Shown: positions 1-8,155 of the stretch, one piece after another
How positions within the stretch are numbered: the stretch's first letter is position 1
How the letters are laid out: each line of letters begins with the position of its first letter
From: Alphaproteobacteria bacterium CG11_big_fil_rev_8_21_14_0_20_39_49
GTDB taxonomy: Bacteria > Pseudomonadota > Alphaproteobacteria > Rickettsiales > UBA6187
Direction of reading: 5' to 3'
Assembly: GCA_002787635.1 (NCBI GenBank)
Contig: PCXK01000002.1
Coordinates: 1 to 41,654 of the forward strand
Length of the DNA stretch: 41,654 nt
Made by a program: the position numbers and the translations under genes
The notes under the pieces: generated by a model
The model's input: the letters and a program-made list of their open reading frames with translations, nothing else
Database searches by the model: none
What the model was told of the DNA's origin: nothing

Positions 1-93
1 TGCCGCTGTCAAACTCGTCTTACCGTGGTCAACGTGACCTATCGTTCCGATATTACAATGCGGCTTTGTACGTGCAAATTTCTCCTTAGACAT
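1..93 (-). CDS. tuf: Elongation factor Tu, N-terminal fragment
   Basis: These are the first 31 codons of EF-Tu, the GTPase that delivers aminoacyl-tRNA to the ribosome; the rest lies beyond the window edge. The minus-strand reading begins [20 protein letters not shown] and continues into the G1 P-loop (GHVDHGKTS), which is diagnostic for EF-Tu. A purine-rich ribosome binding site (GAGGAAAGAAGG) directly precedes the ATG at 93. It lies 45 nt downstream of fusA on the same strand, the usual end of a str operon, so it is probably co-transcribed with rpsL, rpsG and fusA. Partial only because the window ends. Confidence 0.95.
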   Translation of the reverse strand, partial: MSKEKFARTKPHCNIGTIGHVDHGKTSLTAA

Positions 94-138
94 CCTTCTT
101 TCCTCTTTTATTTAGATGTTAAAATTAATCCTAAAAAC

Positions 139-2235
139 TTATGCAACTTTGGCTTTTATTTCTTCAGCTACCTGTTGAGGCACCTGAGCATAACTTTCAA
201 AGTGCATTGTAAACTGCGCCCTGCCTTGTGACATAGAACGCAAAGTATTCACATAACCGAACATAGACGACAACGGTACAAGTGCGTTGATTACCTGTGC
301 ATTTCCTCTTGGTTCCATTCCGCCTACCTGACCGCGTCTACTATTTAAATCACCGATAATATCACCGGTATAATCATCAGGAGTAACAACTTCAACCCTC
401 ATCATAGGCTCCAAAAGTACCGGACCGGCTTGAGAACATGCTTCTTTATATGCAGCTTTAGCTGCAATTTCGAACGCCAAGCTACTGGAGTCGACATCGT
501 GGTAAGAACCATCTATTAATGTAGCCTTAAAGTCGGTCATCGGAAAGCCAGCTAATATACCACCTTCTTTTATCATTTCAATACCTTTTTGTACAGCAGG
601 TATATACTCTTTAGGAATGTTACCGCCAACAACCGTATCTAGGAACTGGAATCCTGAACCCGGCTCCAAAGGCTCGAAATTAATTTTAACTTTCGCATAT
701 TGCCCCGCACCACCTGACTGCTTTTTATGCTGGTAAACTATCTCGTATGGTTTTGTAATTGTTTCCCTGTACGCAACCTGAGGAGCACCAATATTTGCGT
801 CCACTCCGAACTCACGCTTCATACGGTCAATGATAATCTCAAGGTGAAGCTCACCCATACCTTTTAACACAGTCTGACCGCTCTCTTCATCAGTTTCAAC
901 CTGTAAAGAAGGGTCTTCGGAAACAAGACGAGAAATAGCAAGTCCCATTTTTTCCTGATCCGCCTTAGTTTTCGGCTCAACTGCCACTTCGATAACCGGA
1001 ATCGGAAACTCCATTCTCTCCAGAATAACGGCAGATTTAGGGTCACATAAAGTATCACCCGTCGTAGTCGCCTTAAGACCTGCAATCGCTACGATATCTC
1101 CGGCACGCGCCTCTTTGATGTCCTCACGTGAATTTGCGTGCATCAACAACATACGACCTATACGCTCTTTTTTGTCTTTTGTAGAGTTAATAACAGTCTC
1201 ACCACCTGCAAGCACTCCCGAATATATACGGCAGAAAGTAAGCGAACCCACAAAAGGGTCGTTCATAATCTTGAATGCAAGTGCGGAGAAAGACTCTTCA
1301 TCAGAGCTTTTACGAACTATTGCTTTTTCTTCGTCTTTAGCATCAACACCTTTTATCGCCGGAACGTCAATAGGTGCAGGCAAGAAATCAATAACCGCAT
1401 CAAGTAAAGGCTGAACACCTTTATTCTTAAACGCAGAACCGCACACTACGGGAACAAATACTCCATCAAGAGTACCTTTACGTATAGCAGCCTTAAGTTC
1501 TTTTTCTGAAACTTCCTCACCGCCTAAATATTTTTCCATCAAGGCATCATCGGCTTCAGATGCTGTTTCAAGCAACTTATCTCTATACTCTTCCGCCTGA
1601 GATTGCAGGTCACTCGGAATATCTACATAGTTATATTTTGCACCAAGGCTTTCATCTTCCCAGATAGCAGCTTTCATTTTTACAAGGTCAATTATACCTT
1701 TTAATTTATCTTCAGTGCCGACAGGTATTTGCAGCACAAGCGGATTTGCACCTAGCCTGTCTTTTATCATACCCACACACATGAAGAAGTCTGCACCCGT
1801 CCTGTCTAGCTTATTCACGAAACACATACGGGGAACGCCGTATTTATCAGCCTGACGCCATACGGTCTCAGACTGAGGCTCAACACCTGCCACACCGTCA
1901 AATACCGCAACAGCACCGTCTAAAACCCTCAAAGAACGCTCAACTTCAATAGTGAAGTCAACGTGTCCGGGAGTATCGATAATATTTATACGGTAAGTTT
2001 TGCCGTCGTCCGGCCCTTTCCAAAAACATGTAGTAGCGGCTGAAGTAATTGTAATACCACGCTCTTGCTCCTGCTCCATCCAGTCCATAGTTGCAGCACC
2101 GTCATGCACCTCACCTATCTTGTGAGATTTACCGGTATAGTACAAAATACGCTCGGTAGTTGTAGTTTTACCCGCATCAATATGTGCCATTATACCTATG
2201 TTACGATAATGCTCTAAAGGTGTCTGTCTTGCCAT
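139..2235 (-). CDS. fusA: Elongation factor G
   Basis: EF-G is the translocase GTPase that moves tRNA and mRNA through the ribosome and helps RRF recycle it. The 698-residue product has the usual family length. It shows G1 ([13 protein letters not shown], about residues 17-29), a switch II motif (DTPGHVDF), G4 (NKLD) and the C-terminal elongation domains. A clear ribosome binding site (GAGGAAG) lies just before the ATG at 2235. It is the third gene of the str operon; a 169-nt AT-rich gap separates it from rpsG and holds no recognisable gene or terminator. No anomaly seen. Confidence 0.98.
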   Translation of the reverse strand: MARQTPLEHYRNIGIMAHIDAGKTTTTERILYYTGKSHKIGEVHDGAATMDWMEQEQERGITITSAATTCFWKGPDDGKTYRINIIDTPGHVDFTIEVERSLRVLDGAVAVFDGVAGVEPQSETVWRQADKYGVPRMCFVNKLDRTGADFFMCVGMIKDRLGANPLVLQIPVGTEDKLKGIIDLVKMKAAIWEDESLGAKYNYVDIPSDLQSQAEEYRDKLLETASEADDALMEKYLGGEEVSEKELKAAIRKGTLDGVFVPVVCGSAFKNKGVQPLLDAVIDFLPAPIDVPAIKGVDAKDEEKAIVRKSSDEESFSALAFKIMNDPFVGSLTFCRIYSGVLAGGETVINSTKDKKERIGRMLLMHANSREDIKEARAGDIVAIAGLKATTTGDTLCDPKSAVILERMEFPIPVIEVAVEPKTKADQEKMGLAISRLVSEDPSLQVETDEESGQTVLKGMGELHLEIIIDRMKREFGVDANIGAPQVAYRETITKPYEIVYQHKKQSGGAGQYAKVKINFEPLEPGSGFQFLDTVVGGNIPKEYIPAVQKGIEMIKEGGILAGFPMTDFKATLIDGSYHDVDSSSLAFEIAAKAAYKEACSQAGPVLLEPMMRVEVVTPDDYTGDIIGDLNSRRGQVGGMEPRGNAQVINALVPLSSMFGYVNTLRSMSQGRAQFTMHFESYAQVPQQVAEEIKAKVA

Positions 2236-2404
2236 GTCTTCCTCTATCCAGTTAAATGGTCAAAATAGTTAAATCGTTAAATAGAAAAAGTTTTACTTAT
2301 ATTAATTATAACGTACAACTTATCTACATATTAATTTAGCTAATTACCATCATAAAATTATTTTTTAAACTTACAATTCTACTATTTTTCAATTTACTAA
2401 TTTA

Positions 2405-2875
2405 TTACCAACGGTAATGAGCAAACGCTTTATTTGCTTCCGCCATTTTGTGAGTATTCTCTCTTTTCTTAATAGCCTCACCCTGCTTTTTGTAAGAATC
2501 GATAATTTCCCCTGCAAGCTTTAGTGAGATAATTTTCTCTTTACGCTTTCTGGCAGCTTCAATTATCCATTTAATAGCAAGAGCCCTTCTACGCTCCGGT
2601 CTTACTTCGGTAGGAACCTGATAAGTAGCACCACCTACACGGCGTGAACGAACTTCAACGGTAGGCTTAACATTATCAATAGCCTCAAGAAAAACTTCCA
2701 AAGGATTTTGCTTTAATTTTGATTCGATTTCAATCAAAGCCTCATAAATAGCTTTTTCAGCAACAGATTTTTTACCTGCTTTCATCAAACAATTTATAAA
2801 CTTAGATACTACCTCATTACCGTATTTAGCGTCTGGTAAGATTTTACGCTTCGGTGCAGCATGACGTCGTGACAT
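2405..2875 (-). CDS. rpsG: 30S ribosomal protein S7
   Basis: S7 is the primary 16S rRNA-binding protein that nucleates assembly of the small-subunit head and lines the E-site mRNA exit. The 156-residue product begins [20 protein letters not shown], the standard S7 N-terminus, and ends with the conserved NKAFAHYRW. Full length. It lies 35 nt after rpsL in the str operon. In many bacteria S7 autoregulates this operon by binding the rpsL-rpsG spacer; this spacer is short and I see no obvious S7-binding fold, so such control cannot be claimed here. Confidence 0.97.
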   Translation of the reverse strand: MSRRHAAPKRKILPDAKYGNEVVSKFINCLMKAGKKSVAEKAIYEALIEIESKLKQNPLEVFLEAIDNVKPTVEVRSRRVGGATYQVPTEVRPERRRALAIKWIIEAARKRKEKIISLKLAGEIIDSYKKQGEAIKKRENTHKMAEANKAFAHYRW

Positions 2876-2910
2876 AATTCAACTCTTCTCTAAAAAATTC
2901 TAAAAATATA

Positions 2911-3282
2911 CTATTTCGGTCTCTTCGCACCATATTTCGAACGACGCTGCTTACGGTCTTTAACACCTTGAGTATCAAGCGTACCACGAATAATATGATA
3001 ACGAACACCCGGTAAGTCTTTAACACGACCACCACGTATAACAACCACACTGTGTTCCTGTAGATTGTGTCCCTCACCCGGGATATATGCAGTTACCTCA
3101 TAACCGTTAGACAAACGCACACGAGCAACCTTACGCAAAGCCGAGTTCGGCTTTTTAGGGGTTGTCGTATAAACACGCACACAAACACCTCTTTTTTGAG
3201 GGTTTCCTTGTAAAGCCGGCACCTTATTGATTACTCTTTTAGGTCTGCGAGGCTTACGAACTAGCTGGTTAATAGTAGGCAT
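2911..3282 (-). CDS. rpsL: 30S ribosomal protein S12
   Basis: S12 is a decoding-centre protein of the small subunit and the classic streptomycin-resistance target. The 123-residue product starts at [14 protein letters not shown] (ATG at 3282); a longer reading from 3324 adds 14 residues foreign to S12 and was rejected. The loop [11 protein letters not shown] carries lysine at position 43, the streptomycin-sensitive state, and the second loop ([12 protein letters not shown]) is intact. The preceding 5'-AGGAGATAT supplies a ribosome binding site. First gene of the str operon, with a strong promoter at 3359-3387. Confidence 0.97.
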   Translation of the reverse strand: MPTINQLVRKPRRPKRVINKVPALQGNPQKRGVCVRVYTTTPKKPNSALRKVARVRLSNGYEVTAYIPGEGHNLQEHSVVVIRGGRVKDLPGVRYHIIRGTLDTQGVKDRKQRRSKYGAKRPK

Positions 3283-3358
3283 ATATCTCCTAAGTAAATT
3301 CCAAAATTCCACACATATTGACACAGTACTCCCAAAAACCTATTTGGAAGGAGGACGC

Positions 3359-3387
3359 ATATTAATGATTGTATGCACAATCGTCAA
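3359..3387 (-). promoter_or_regulatory. str operon sigma70-type promoter with GC-rich discriminator
   Basis: On the minus strand a TTGACG -35 box and a TAATAT -10 box are separated by exactly 17 nt, about 80 nt upstream of the rpsL start. The bases right after the -10 box are GCGTCC, a GC-rich discriminator in an otherwise AT-rich region. Such discriminators are typical of stringently controlled ribosomal promoters, so growth-rate/ppGpp control is a reasonable inference. Motifs read by eye; no start site has been mapped. Confidence 0.75.
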
Positions 3388-3460
3388 GGATAATTTTCAC
3401 TTTTTTACACATGAATTTATTTATTATACTAAAAGCACGATTGCAACTAGTATTTTTTAA

Positions 3461-4378
3461 TTATAAATTATCAGTCAAAACACTCATCATTTCGTTTTCA
3501 GGACTATCACTCTTTAATGCGTATGCATCACTCATCTGCCCCCGAAACCATGTAAACTGCCTTTTTATATAATGCCTTGTATTTCTTTTTGCCTGCTCTA
3601 TTGCATCTTCAATGTTCATGTCACCTTTTAAATATGCAAGCAATTCAGGCACTCCATGTGATTTCATAGAAGGCAGCTCATCTGAAAGGTTCATCTTTTG
3701 CAAATTCTCCATTTCTTCTAAAACGCCCTCCCCTATCATCTTATCAAAACGTATATTACAATTCTCATATACCTTTTGTCTGTCAGGGCTTAAAAAGAAT
3801 TTATGATAAACCGCATCATTGAAAACCGGAATTGTCGGTTGCTCCTGCCAGTATGCTAATGATTTGCCGGTTTGCAGCAATACCTCATAAGCCCTTGCTA
3901 CCCTTTGCCTGTCACTCGGTTCAAGCTTCCGACGCATAGCATCATCAAGTTTTGCATAAACCGCCTCACTTCCTTCCTTAGCCGTCTGCCGCCTCACCTG
4001 TTGCCTAATTCCCTCTTCTATATCAGGCATTTGCGGAATACCTTGGGTCAGATATTTTATATACATTCCCGTACCGCCTACTAGCATGGGAATCTTTCCT
4101 TTTGCCCATGCACGCTTGATAACAGGCTTTACCATATCCAGCCAACGCCCTACCGAACAATGCTCCGACACCGATATAACGCCGTACATCTCATGTGTAA
4201 TCAGGTTTTTCTCATCTTCTGTCGGCTGGGCGGTAATAATCGGTATTTCTTTATATAGCTGCTTGGAATCACAATTAATAATAACAGCATCTATCTTACT
4301 TGCTACAGACATAGCCAAAGAAGATTTACCGCTTGCCGTAGGACCGAATAAAATTATGATAGGTTTATTTTCGGGCAA
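3461..4378 (-). CDS. miaA: tRNA dimethylallyltransferase
   Basis: MiaA transfers a dimethylallyl group to N6 of A37 in tRNAs that read codons starting with U, the first step of the i6A/ms2i6A pathway. The 305-residue product has the P-loop GPTASGKS (residues 12-19), the family motif CDSKQLYKEI, the AQPT element that follows it, and GGTGMY in the substrate-binding region. Length is normal. Its start overlaps the end of the upstream MNT nucleotidyltransferase gene by 14 nt, so translation is probably coupled to that gene. The miaA/serB divergent layout is common in Alphaproteobacteria; the inserted HEPN/MNT pair is the unusual part. Confidence 0.95.
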   Translation of the reverse strand: MPENKPIIILFGPTASGKSSLAMSVASKIDAVIINCDSKQLYKEIPIITAQPTEDEKNLITHEMYGVISVSEHCSVGRWLDMVKPVIKRAWAKGKIPMLVGGTGMYIKYLTQGIPQMPDIEEGIRQQVRRQTAKEGSEAVYAKLDDAMRRKLEPSDRQRVARAYEVLLQTGKSLAYWQEQPTIPVFNDAVYHKFFLSPDRQKVYENCNIRFDKMIGEGVLEEMENLQKMNLSDELPSMKSHGVPELLAYLKGDMNIEDAIEQAKRNTRHYIKRQFTWFRGQMSDAYALKSDSPENEMMSVLTDNL

Positions 4379-4670
4379 CTTGTATTACCTCAAATCTCTG
4401 AAGAATTTTTTCCCTGAAACTTTCATCAACTTTACTCCAGTCTAAAACATCAACTTTATATGGTAAATTTGACTCTTTAAAAGCATCGGTAATATTTATA
4501 TAAGCCTCACTATCTATCGGTTCTTTTGTGATAACAGCTAAATCAACATCTGAAAATTTTTTTAAATTCTTGCCATGCACACGAGAACCATATGCTCTAA
4601 CTTCATAATCAGGAACATATTTTTGCAATATATCTTTAATTAATTTAAGGTTTTGCTCTTCTATATGCAT
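4365..4670 (-). CDS. MNT-domain nucleotidyltransferase (antitoxin-like)
   Basis: A 101-residue minimal nucleotidyltransferase of the HI0073/MntA type. The catalytic signature is GSRVHG followed by SDVDLAV, i.e. GS-x11-DxD, with a third acidic residue probably in VDVLDW. In studied HEPN/MNT modules the MNT protein AMPylates the HEPN partner and neutralises it. The upstream HEPN gene ends 3 nt before this ATG, and the 3' end overlaps miaA by 14 nt, so HEPN, MNT and miaA form one tight unit. Function is inferred from the family; the pair could also be a housekeeping nucleotidyltransferase/substrate-binding protein. Confidence 0.88.
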   Translation of the reverse strand: MHIEEQNLKLIKDILQKYVPDYEVRAYGSRVHGKNLKKFSDVDLAVITKEPIDSEAYINITDAFKESNLPYKVDVLDWSKVDESFREKILQRFEVIQVARK

Positions 4671-4673
4671 GGG

Positions 4674-5054
4674 CTAACCATCTAGCTTACTTAACAGAAA
4701 TCCGACCTTATCGGAAAAATCTTTTAAAATATCATAGACTTCTTCAGCTTTTTTTTCATCATAGGTGTGTGATGTGATATTTCTTTTCTCCCTAAATTCA
4801 AACCAAGCCTCAGGCTTATCTATCAGACCTTTTTCAGCTCCGGTTCTAATTATATCTTTAAAGCCCATATGGTCTATTTCTTCTGCCGAACTTGCCATTT
4901 CCTCCAGCTTTCTTTTTAATAATTTAATTGCAAGCTCATAGGTATATTCAAAGCGTTGTATCGCAGAATCCCTGATAATTGGCGTTTCTTCCAACTCAAG
5001 GACTTCATTTAAACTATTAAGAGCTTTTTCAAGATAGCTTGTGTCAATTTCCAT
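4674..5054 (-). CDS. HEPN-family protein, HI0074-type nucleotidyltransferase partner
   Basis: A 126-residue all-helical protein of the HI0074 family, often annotated as nucleotidyltransferase substrate-binding protein. The stretch FREKRNITSHTYDEKKAEE contains RNITSH, which matches the HEPN Rx4-6H motif needed for RNase activity in toxic members. It is immediately upstream of the MNT gene with a 3-nt gap, the standard HEPN/MNT toxin-antitoxin layout. First gene of the minus-strand unit that ends with miaA, divergent from serB. The motif is intact, so an active ribonuclease is possible; toxicity is inferred from the family, not shown. Confidence 0.85.
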   Translation of the reverse strand: MEIDTSYLEKALNSLNEVLELEETPIIRDSAIQRFEYTYELAIKLLKRKLEEMASSAEEIDHMGFKDIIRTGAEKGLIDKPEAWFEFREKRNITSHTYDEKKAEEVYDILKDFSDKVGFLLSKLDG

Positions 5055-5154
5055 AAATACAAATCTTATAGTATATTTTTGTTATATTTAGGTTTATATA
5101 TCTTAAAAAAAAACAATTGTACATTTATTGGTTAAATTAAAAATCAGAGTAACT

Positions 5155-6054
5155 ATGCAGAACGTTGTAACATTAATTACAAATTATCCAAAACAAAAAC
5201 TTGACGAAGCCATAATTAACAAAGTTTTCATATCATTAGAGAAAAAAGGCGGTAAAATAATTAACCTGTCATGGCTTGCCGAAAATGAGGCATGTGACAT
5301 CTTTTTTGACGAGCTGGACGTAAATAACGCAAGGAATATTTTAGCCGACAAGCTAGAAGGTATTGAAGTTGACTATATAGTTGTAGAAAATAACAACCGT
5401 CGCAAGAAAATGCTTATATCGGATATGGACTCTACTATCATACAACAGGAATGCATAGACGAGGTTGCCGATAAACTGGGAATGAAAGATAAGATAGCTG
5501 CCATCACCCTTCGCACAATGAATGGCGAAATTGATTTTAGCGACTCATTACGCCGGAGGGTTTTGCTGTTAAAAGACCTTGATGAATCAAAATTACAAGA
5601 GGTATATGAAAACCACATAACCGCTATGCCCGGTGCGAAAGAACTGTTGGCAACCATGAAAGCTAACGGTTCATATTGCCTTTTGGTATCGGGCGGATTT
5701 ACTTTCTTTACCGATAAGATACAAAATTTACTGGGTTTTGATGATAACAGGGCAAACGTGCTTGAAATTAAAAACGGCAAGTTAACAGGGAAAGTAATCG
5801 AGCCTGTTTTAGACGCAAGCAGTAAACTTGACGCACTAAATGAAACAGTTAACAAACTGAATATAAAGAATGATGATGTAATTGCAGTCGGTGACGGAGC
5901 AAATGACCTGCCGATGCTGCAAAATGCAGGCTTAGGCATAGCCACCCACGCCAAACCGCATGTACAACAGCAGGTTCGGCACAATATTATATATACGGAT
6001 TTAAAAGCATTGCTTTATATTCAGGGATATAAGAAAGATGAGTTTTGTAATTAA
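5155..6054 (+). CDS. serB: Phosphoserine phosphatase
   Basis: SerB performs the last step of serine biosynthesis, hydrolysing O-phospho-L-serine. The 299-residue product is a HAD-superfamily enzyme: motif I DMDSTII begins at residue 90 (Asp90 nucleophile, Asp92 general acid), followed by the PSP-specific ECIDE; motif II is LVSGGFTFFT and motif III/IV is VGDGANDLPML. The first 80 residues form an ACT-like N-terminal domain as in other proteobacterial SerB. I chose the ATG at 5155; a TTG at 5128 would add nine residues with no better ribosome binding site. It is divergent from the HEPN-MNT-miaA unit. Confidence 0.94.
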   Translation: MQNVVTLITNYPKQKLDEAIINKVFISLEKKGGKIINLSWLAENEACDIFFDELDVNNARNILADKLEGIEVDYIVVENNNRRKKMLISDMDSTIIQQECIDEVADKLGMKDKIAAITLRTMNGEIDFSDSLRRRVLLLKDLDESKLQEVYENHITAMPGAKELLATMKANGSYCLLVSGGFTFFTDKIQNLLGFDDNRANVLEIKNGKLTGKVIEPVLDASSKLDALNETVNKLNIKNDDVIAVGDGANDLPMLQNAGLGIATHAKPHVQQQVRHNIIYTDLKALLYIQGYKKDEFCN

Positions 6055-6102
6055 ACATCTGAATATCTTGTTAAGGTTATTATCGTATATTTCATTTATT
6101 AG

Positions 6103-6134
6103 TGTCATTCGACGATTTATGCCGTCAAATGACA
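6103..6134. terminator. Hairpin after serB, possible terminator
   Basis: Arms TGTCATTCGACG and CGTCAAATGACA (one mismatch) enclose an 8-nt loop, 48 nt after the serB stop. There is no T-run, so it may instead be another small member of the GTCAT/ATGAC palindromes described elsewhere in this window. Confidence 0.4.
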
Positions 6135-6163
6135 GGGTGAAGTAAGTTATAGTGATTTTAAAA

Positions 6164-6285
6164 TAACTTCCGTACCCTAGGTTGTCATCCCCCAAATTTG
6201 CGAAGCAAATTATAGGGGGATCTACCGCCATTTACAGAAGATCCCCGCACGTAGGCGGGGATGACATTAAAATAGGTGGAAGTTA
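6164..6285. repeat. Compound palindromic element between serB and nadD
   Basis: Outer arms TAACTTCC (6164-6171) and GGAAGTTA (6278-6285) enclose a core bounded by GTCATCCCC and GGGGATGAC. Inside are two hairpins: AATTTGC-GAA-GCAAATT flanked by C and G runs, and CCCCGC-ACGTAG-GCGGGG. The left hairpin (with its TATA/ATAGGGG flank) has the same layout as the element at 34098-34224. With the hairpin at 6103 it accounts for most of the 322-nt serB-nadD gap, in which I see no gene. Confidence 0.8.
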
Positions 6286-6376
6286 ATTTAAAGGACTATA
6301 AATTCAAATTTGCTAAATATATAACCACCTTATAAATAATAAAAAGACCATTACGCAGAAGTCTAAAGGACAACAT

Positions 6377-6955
6377 ATGACCAAAAAAATCGGACTGTTA
6401 GGAGGCTCGTTTAATCCCGCTCATGAAGGACATTTGCATATCAGCCTTGAGGCTCTGGAAATTCTTGGTTTGGACGAGATATGGTGGCTGGTATCCCCCC
6501 AAAACCCACTTAAACCAAAAGATGAGATGTTGCCGTTTGAACATCGCTTTAACAGTGCGATTGATATAACAAAAGACTATAGGAATAGAATAAAAATATC
6601 TGATTTTGAAAAACAAAATAACAGCAACCGTACATATGAAACCCTCGTTGCACTGCACAATAAAAGCCCTAAAAATATATTTATATGGCTGATGGGGGCT
6701 GATAATCTGGTTGGTTTTGATAAATGGTATAAGTGGCAGGAAATTATGGAAACCACGCTTATCGCGGTTTTTGACCGTGGTAACGAAAAAAAAGAGGCTC
6801 TAAAAAGCAAAGCAGCATTATCATTTAAAAACAGCCTATTAAAAAAAGAAAATACATCTTTACTAATACAAAAAACGCCCCCATGTTGGTGTTTTTTGGA
6901 TATAAAAAAGCACCCTGCATCTTCAACAAAGCTTAGAAATAAAACTAAAAATTGA
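6377..6955 (+). CDS. nadD: Nicotinate-nucleotide adenylyltransferase
   Basis: NadD adenylates nicotinate mononucleotide to NaAD in NAD biosynthesis. The 192-residue product starts with the nucleotidyltransferase motif GLLGGSFNPAHEGHLH (T/HxGH ATP-binding type) and ends with SSTKLRNK, the equivalent of the family ISSTxIR motif. AAAGGA, nine nt upstream, is a good ribosome binding site. It heads the nadD-rsfS-rlmH block usual in Alphaproteobacteria, though here a strong promoter also lies between nadD and rsfS. Slightly short, but all key motifs are present. Confidence 0.95.
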   Translation: MTKKIGLLGGSFNPAHEGHLHISLEALEILGLDEIWWLVSPQNPLKPKDEMLPFEHRFNSAIDITKDYRNRIKISDFEKQNNSNRTYETLVALHNKSPKNIFIWLMGADNLVGFDKWYKWQEIMETTLIAVFDRGNEKKEALKSKAALSFKNSLLKKENTSLLIQKTPPCWCFLDIKKHPASSTKLRNKTKN

Positions 6956-6974
6956 ATATAATAAAAAAAAACCT

Positions 6975-7003
6975 TTGTACGAATTTTCCAAACGTAGTAT
7001 AAT
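6975..7003 (+). promoter_or_regulatory. Strong sigma70-type promoter for rsfS-rlmH
   Basis: TTGTAC and a perfect TATAAT are separated by 17 nt. The predicted start site is near 7010, giving an approximately 80-nt leader before rsfS. This would make rsfS-rlmH transcription independent of nadD. Confidence 0.72.
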
Positions 7004-7009
7004 ATAAGT

Positions 7010-7027
7010 TAGATGTATAAACATCTA
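7010..7027 (+). promoter_or_regulatory. Perfect inverted repeat at predicted rsfS transcription start
   Basis: TAGATGT-ATAA-ACATCTA is a perfect 7+7 inverted repeat with a 4-nt loop. It begins 7 nt after the -10 box, so it could be an operator blocking initiation or a 5'-terminal mRNA hairpin that stabilises the transcript. No regulator can be named. Confidence 0.45.
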
Positions 7028-7089
7028 TTTTACATGGTTTTTTTAATTAACCTACACAGTTAGTGTAACTTCAAATTTAGGAGGTTGTC

Positions 7090-7464
7090 ATAAAAAGAGC
7101 AAATTTCGAGTCGGTTATAAATGACCTGAAAAGCCTTATTCAGAACTCCCTTGAAGACGGCAAAGCCGAAAATATCGTAACTGTTGATCTTCATGGAAAA
7201 TCTGACATCGCCGATCTTATGGTAATAGCATCGGGAACATCAAGTAAACATTCCAGTTTTTTAGCCGAAAAATTAATCCGGCAAATAAAGGAATACGACT
7301 CAGGCGTTGTTTCCTGCGTTGAGGGTTTGAGCGAAGGCAACTGGGTGTTAGTTGATGCGGGTGATATTATAATCCATATTTTCAAACCGGAAATACGCCA
7401 AATGTATAATCTGGAGAAAATGTGGTCGGTCTGCACGCCTGAAGCCGAGCTTATAGTTAACTAA
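7090..7464 (+). CDS. rsfS: Ribosomal silencing factor RsfS, apparent ATA start
   Basis: RsfS binds ribosomal protein L14 on the 50S subunit and blocks 30S joining in slow growth. The recognisable domain runs from KAENIVTVDLHGKSDIADLM through VIASGTSSKH to GNWVLVDAGDIIIHIFKPE and YNLEKMW. The first in-frame ATG (7219) would remove the N-terminal third of this domain. Upstream in frame there is no ATG, GTG or TTG before the stop at 7078-7080, but a perfect AGGAGG (7079-7084) lies 5 nt before an ATA codon at 7090. I therefore place the start there, giving 124 residues, a normal length. It sits 11 nt before rlmH. An unusual start codon or a sequencing error could explain this. Confidence 0.85.
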   Translation: MKRANFESVINDLKSLIQNSLEDGKAENIVTVDLHGKSDIADLMVIASGTSSKHSSFLAEKLIRQIKEYDSGVVSCVEGLSEGNWVLVDAGDIIIHIFKPEIRQMYNLEKMWSVCTPEAELIVN

Positions 7465-7475
7465 AGGTTGGCAAA

Positions 7476-7937
7476 ATGAAGGTATTAATTGCCGCTATCG
7501 GCAAAGATAAGCGGTCGTCAGCTACATTTCAGCTTTTTGAAGAATATAAAAAGCGGATAAAATGGAATGTGGAGCTAAAAGAATTCGAACATAAAAAAAA
7601 CCTCCCTCCTGAAATTCTAAAAGAAAAAGAAGCGTCCCTATTATTACAAAGCGTCGAGCCATCGGCAAAGATTATCGTTTTGGACGAAAACGGAAAAAAC
7701 CTATCCAGCGAAGAGTTTGCGTCATTAATCAAAACGTGGCAAGATGAAGGCAGCAGCAATCTGGCTTTTTTAATAGGAGGAGCCGCAGGACACGGCAAAG
7801 AAGTTCTTGAAAAGGCAGACTTCAAACTATCTTTTGGCAAACTAACATGGCCGCATATGATGGTAAGGGCAATGCTGTCCGAGCAGTTATATCGTGCAAG
7901 CTCAATAATAGCCGGTCATCCTTATCACCGCTCGTAG
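7476..7937 (+). CDS. rlmH: 23S rRNA (pseudouridine-1915-N3)-methyltransferase
   Basis: RlmH is a SPOUT methyltransferase that methylates pseudouridine 1915 in helix 69 of 23S rRNA using SAM. The 153-residue product shows the SAM-binding knot motif LIGGAAGHG (about residues 105-113) and the signature C-terminus LTWPHMMVRAMLSEQLYRA followed by GHPYHR, with the usual family length. AAAGG nine nt upstream serves as ribosome binding site. It follows rsfS by 11 nt; both act on the 50S subunit, and this pairing is widespread. The 218 nt that follow hold no recognisable gene. Confidence 0.96.
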   Translation: MKVLIAAIGKDKRSSATFQLFEEYKKRIKWNVELKEFEHKKNLPPEILKEKEASLLLQSVEPSAKIIVLDENGKNLSSEEFASLIKTWQDEGSSNLAFLIGGAAGHGKEVLEKADFKLSFGKLTWPHMMVRAMLSEQLYRASSIIAGHPYHRS

Positions 7938-8117
7938 AAAAAAAGACAATTGTCATGGGCAAATTTTACTATTTCCAAGCTATTCCAAACCGTATCTATA
8001 TCGGTCATTCACATACCTACTTTTATTCATTTTCCGAAACTGTCCGCCATTACCCCCAACACCACTAATATAAACCATTCTAAAATCATGGCAATAACAT
8101 ATCTATCCAACTGTGAA

Positions 8118-8149
8118 TTAACACTTTATTAACACTTGTATCGTATAAT
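8118..8149 (+). promoter_or_regulatory. Candidate promoter giving a leaderless transcript
   Basis: A perfect TATAAT lies at 8144-8149, ending 6 nt before the ATG at 8156, so the predicted +1 falls on or next to the start codon. Upstream are two direct copies of TTAACACTT (8118-8126 and 8129-8137) 11 nt apart, which could be a tandem operator or poor -35 elements. Confidence 0.45.
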
Positions 8150-8155
8150 TGCCTT

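Noticed and set aside
25-231. Plus-strand frame across the fusA-tuf junction
   Set aside because: Antisense to EF-G and EF-Tu with no family resemblance.
3283-3324. 14-residue N-terminal extension of S12
   Set aside because: S12 proteins begin PTINQL after Met; the extension is foreign to the family and lies within the leader.
5373-5984. 203-codon frame antisense to serB
   Set aside because: Shadow of serB with no start signals and no recognisable domain.
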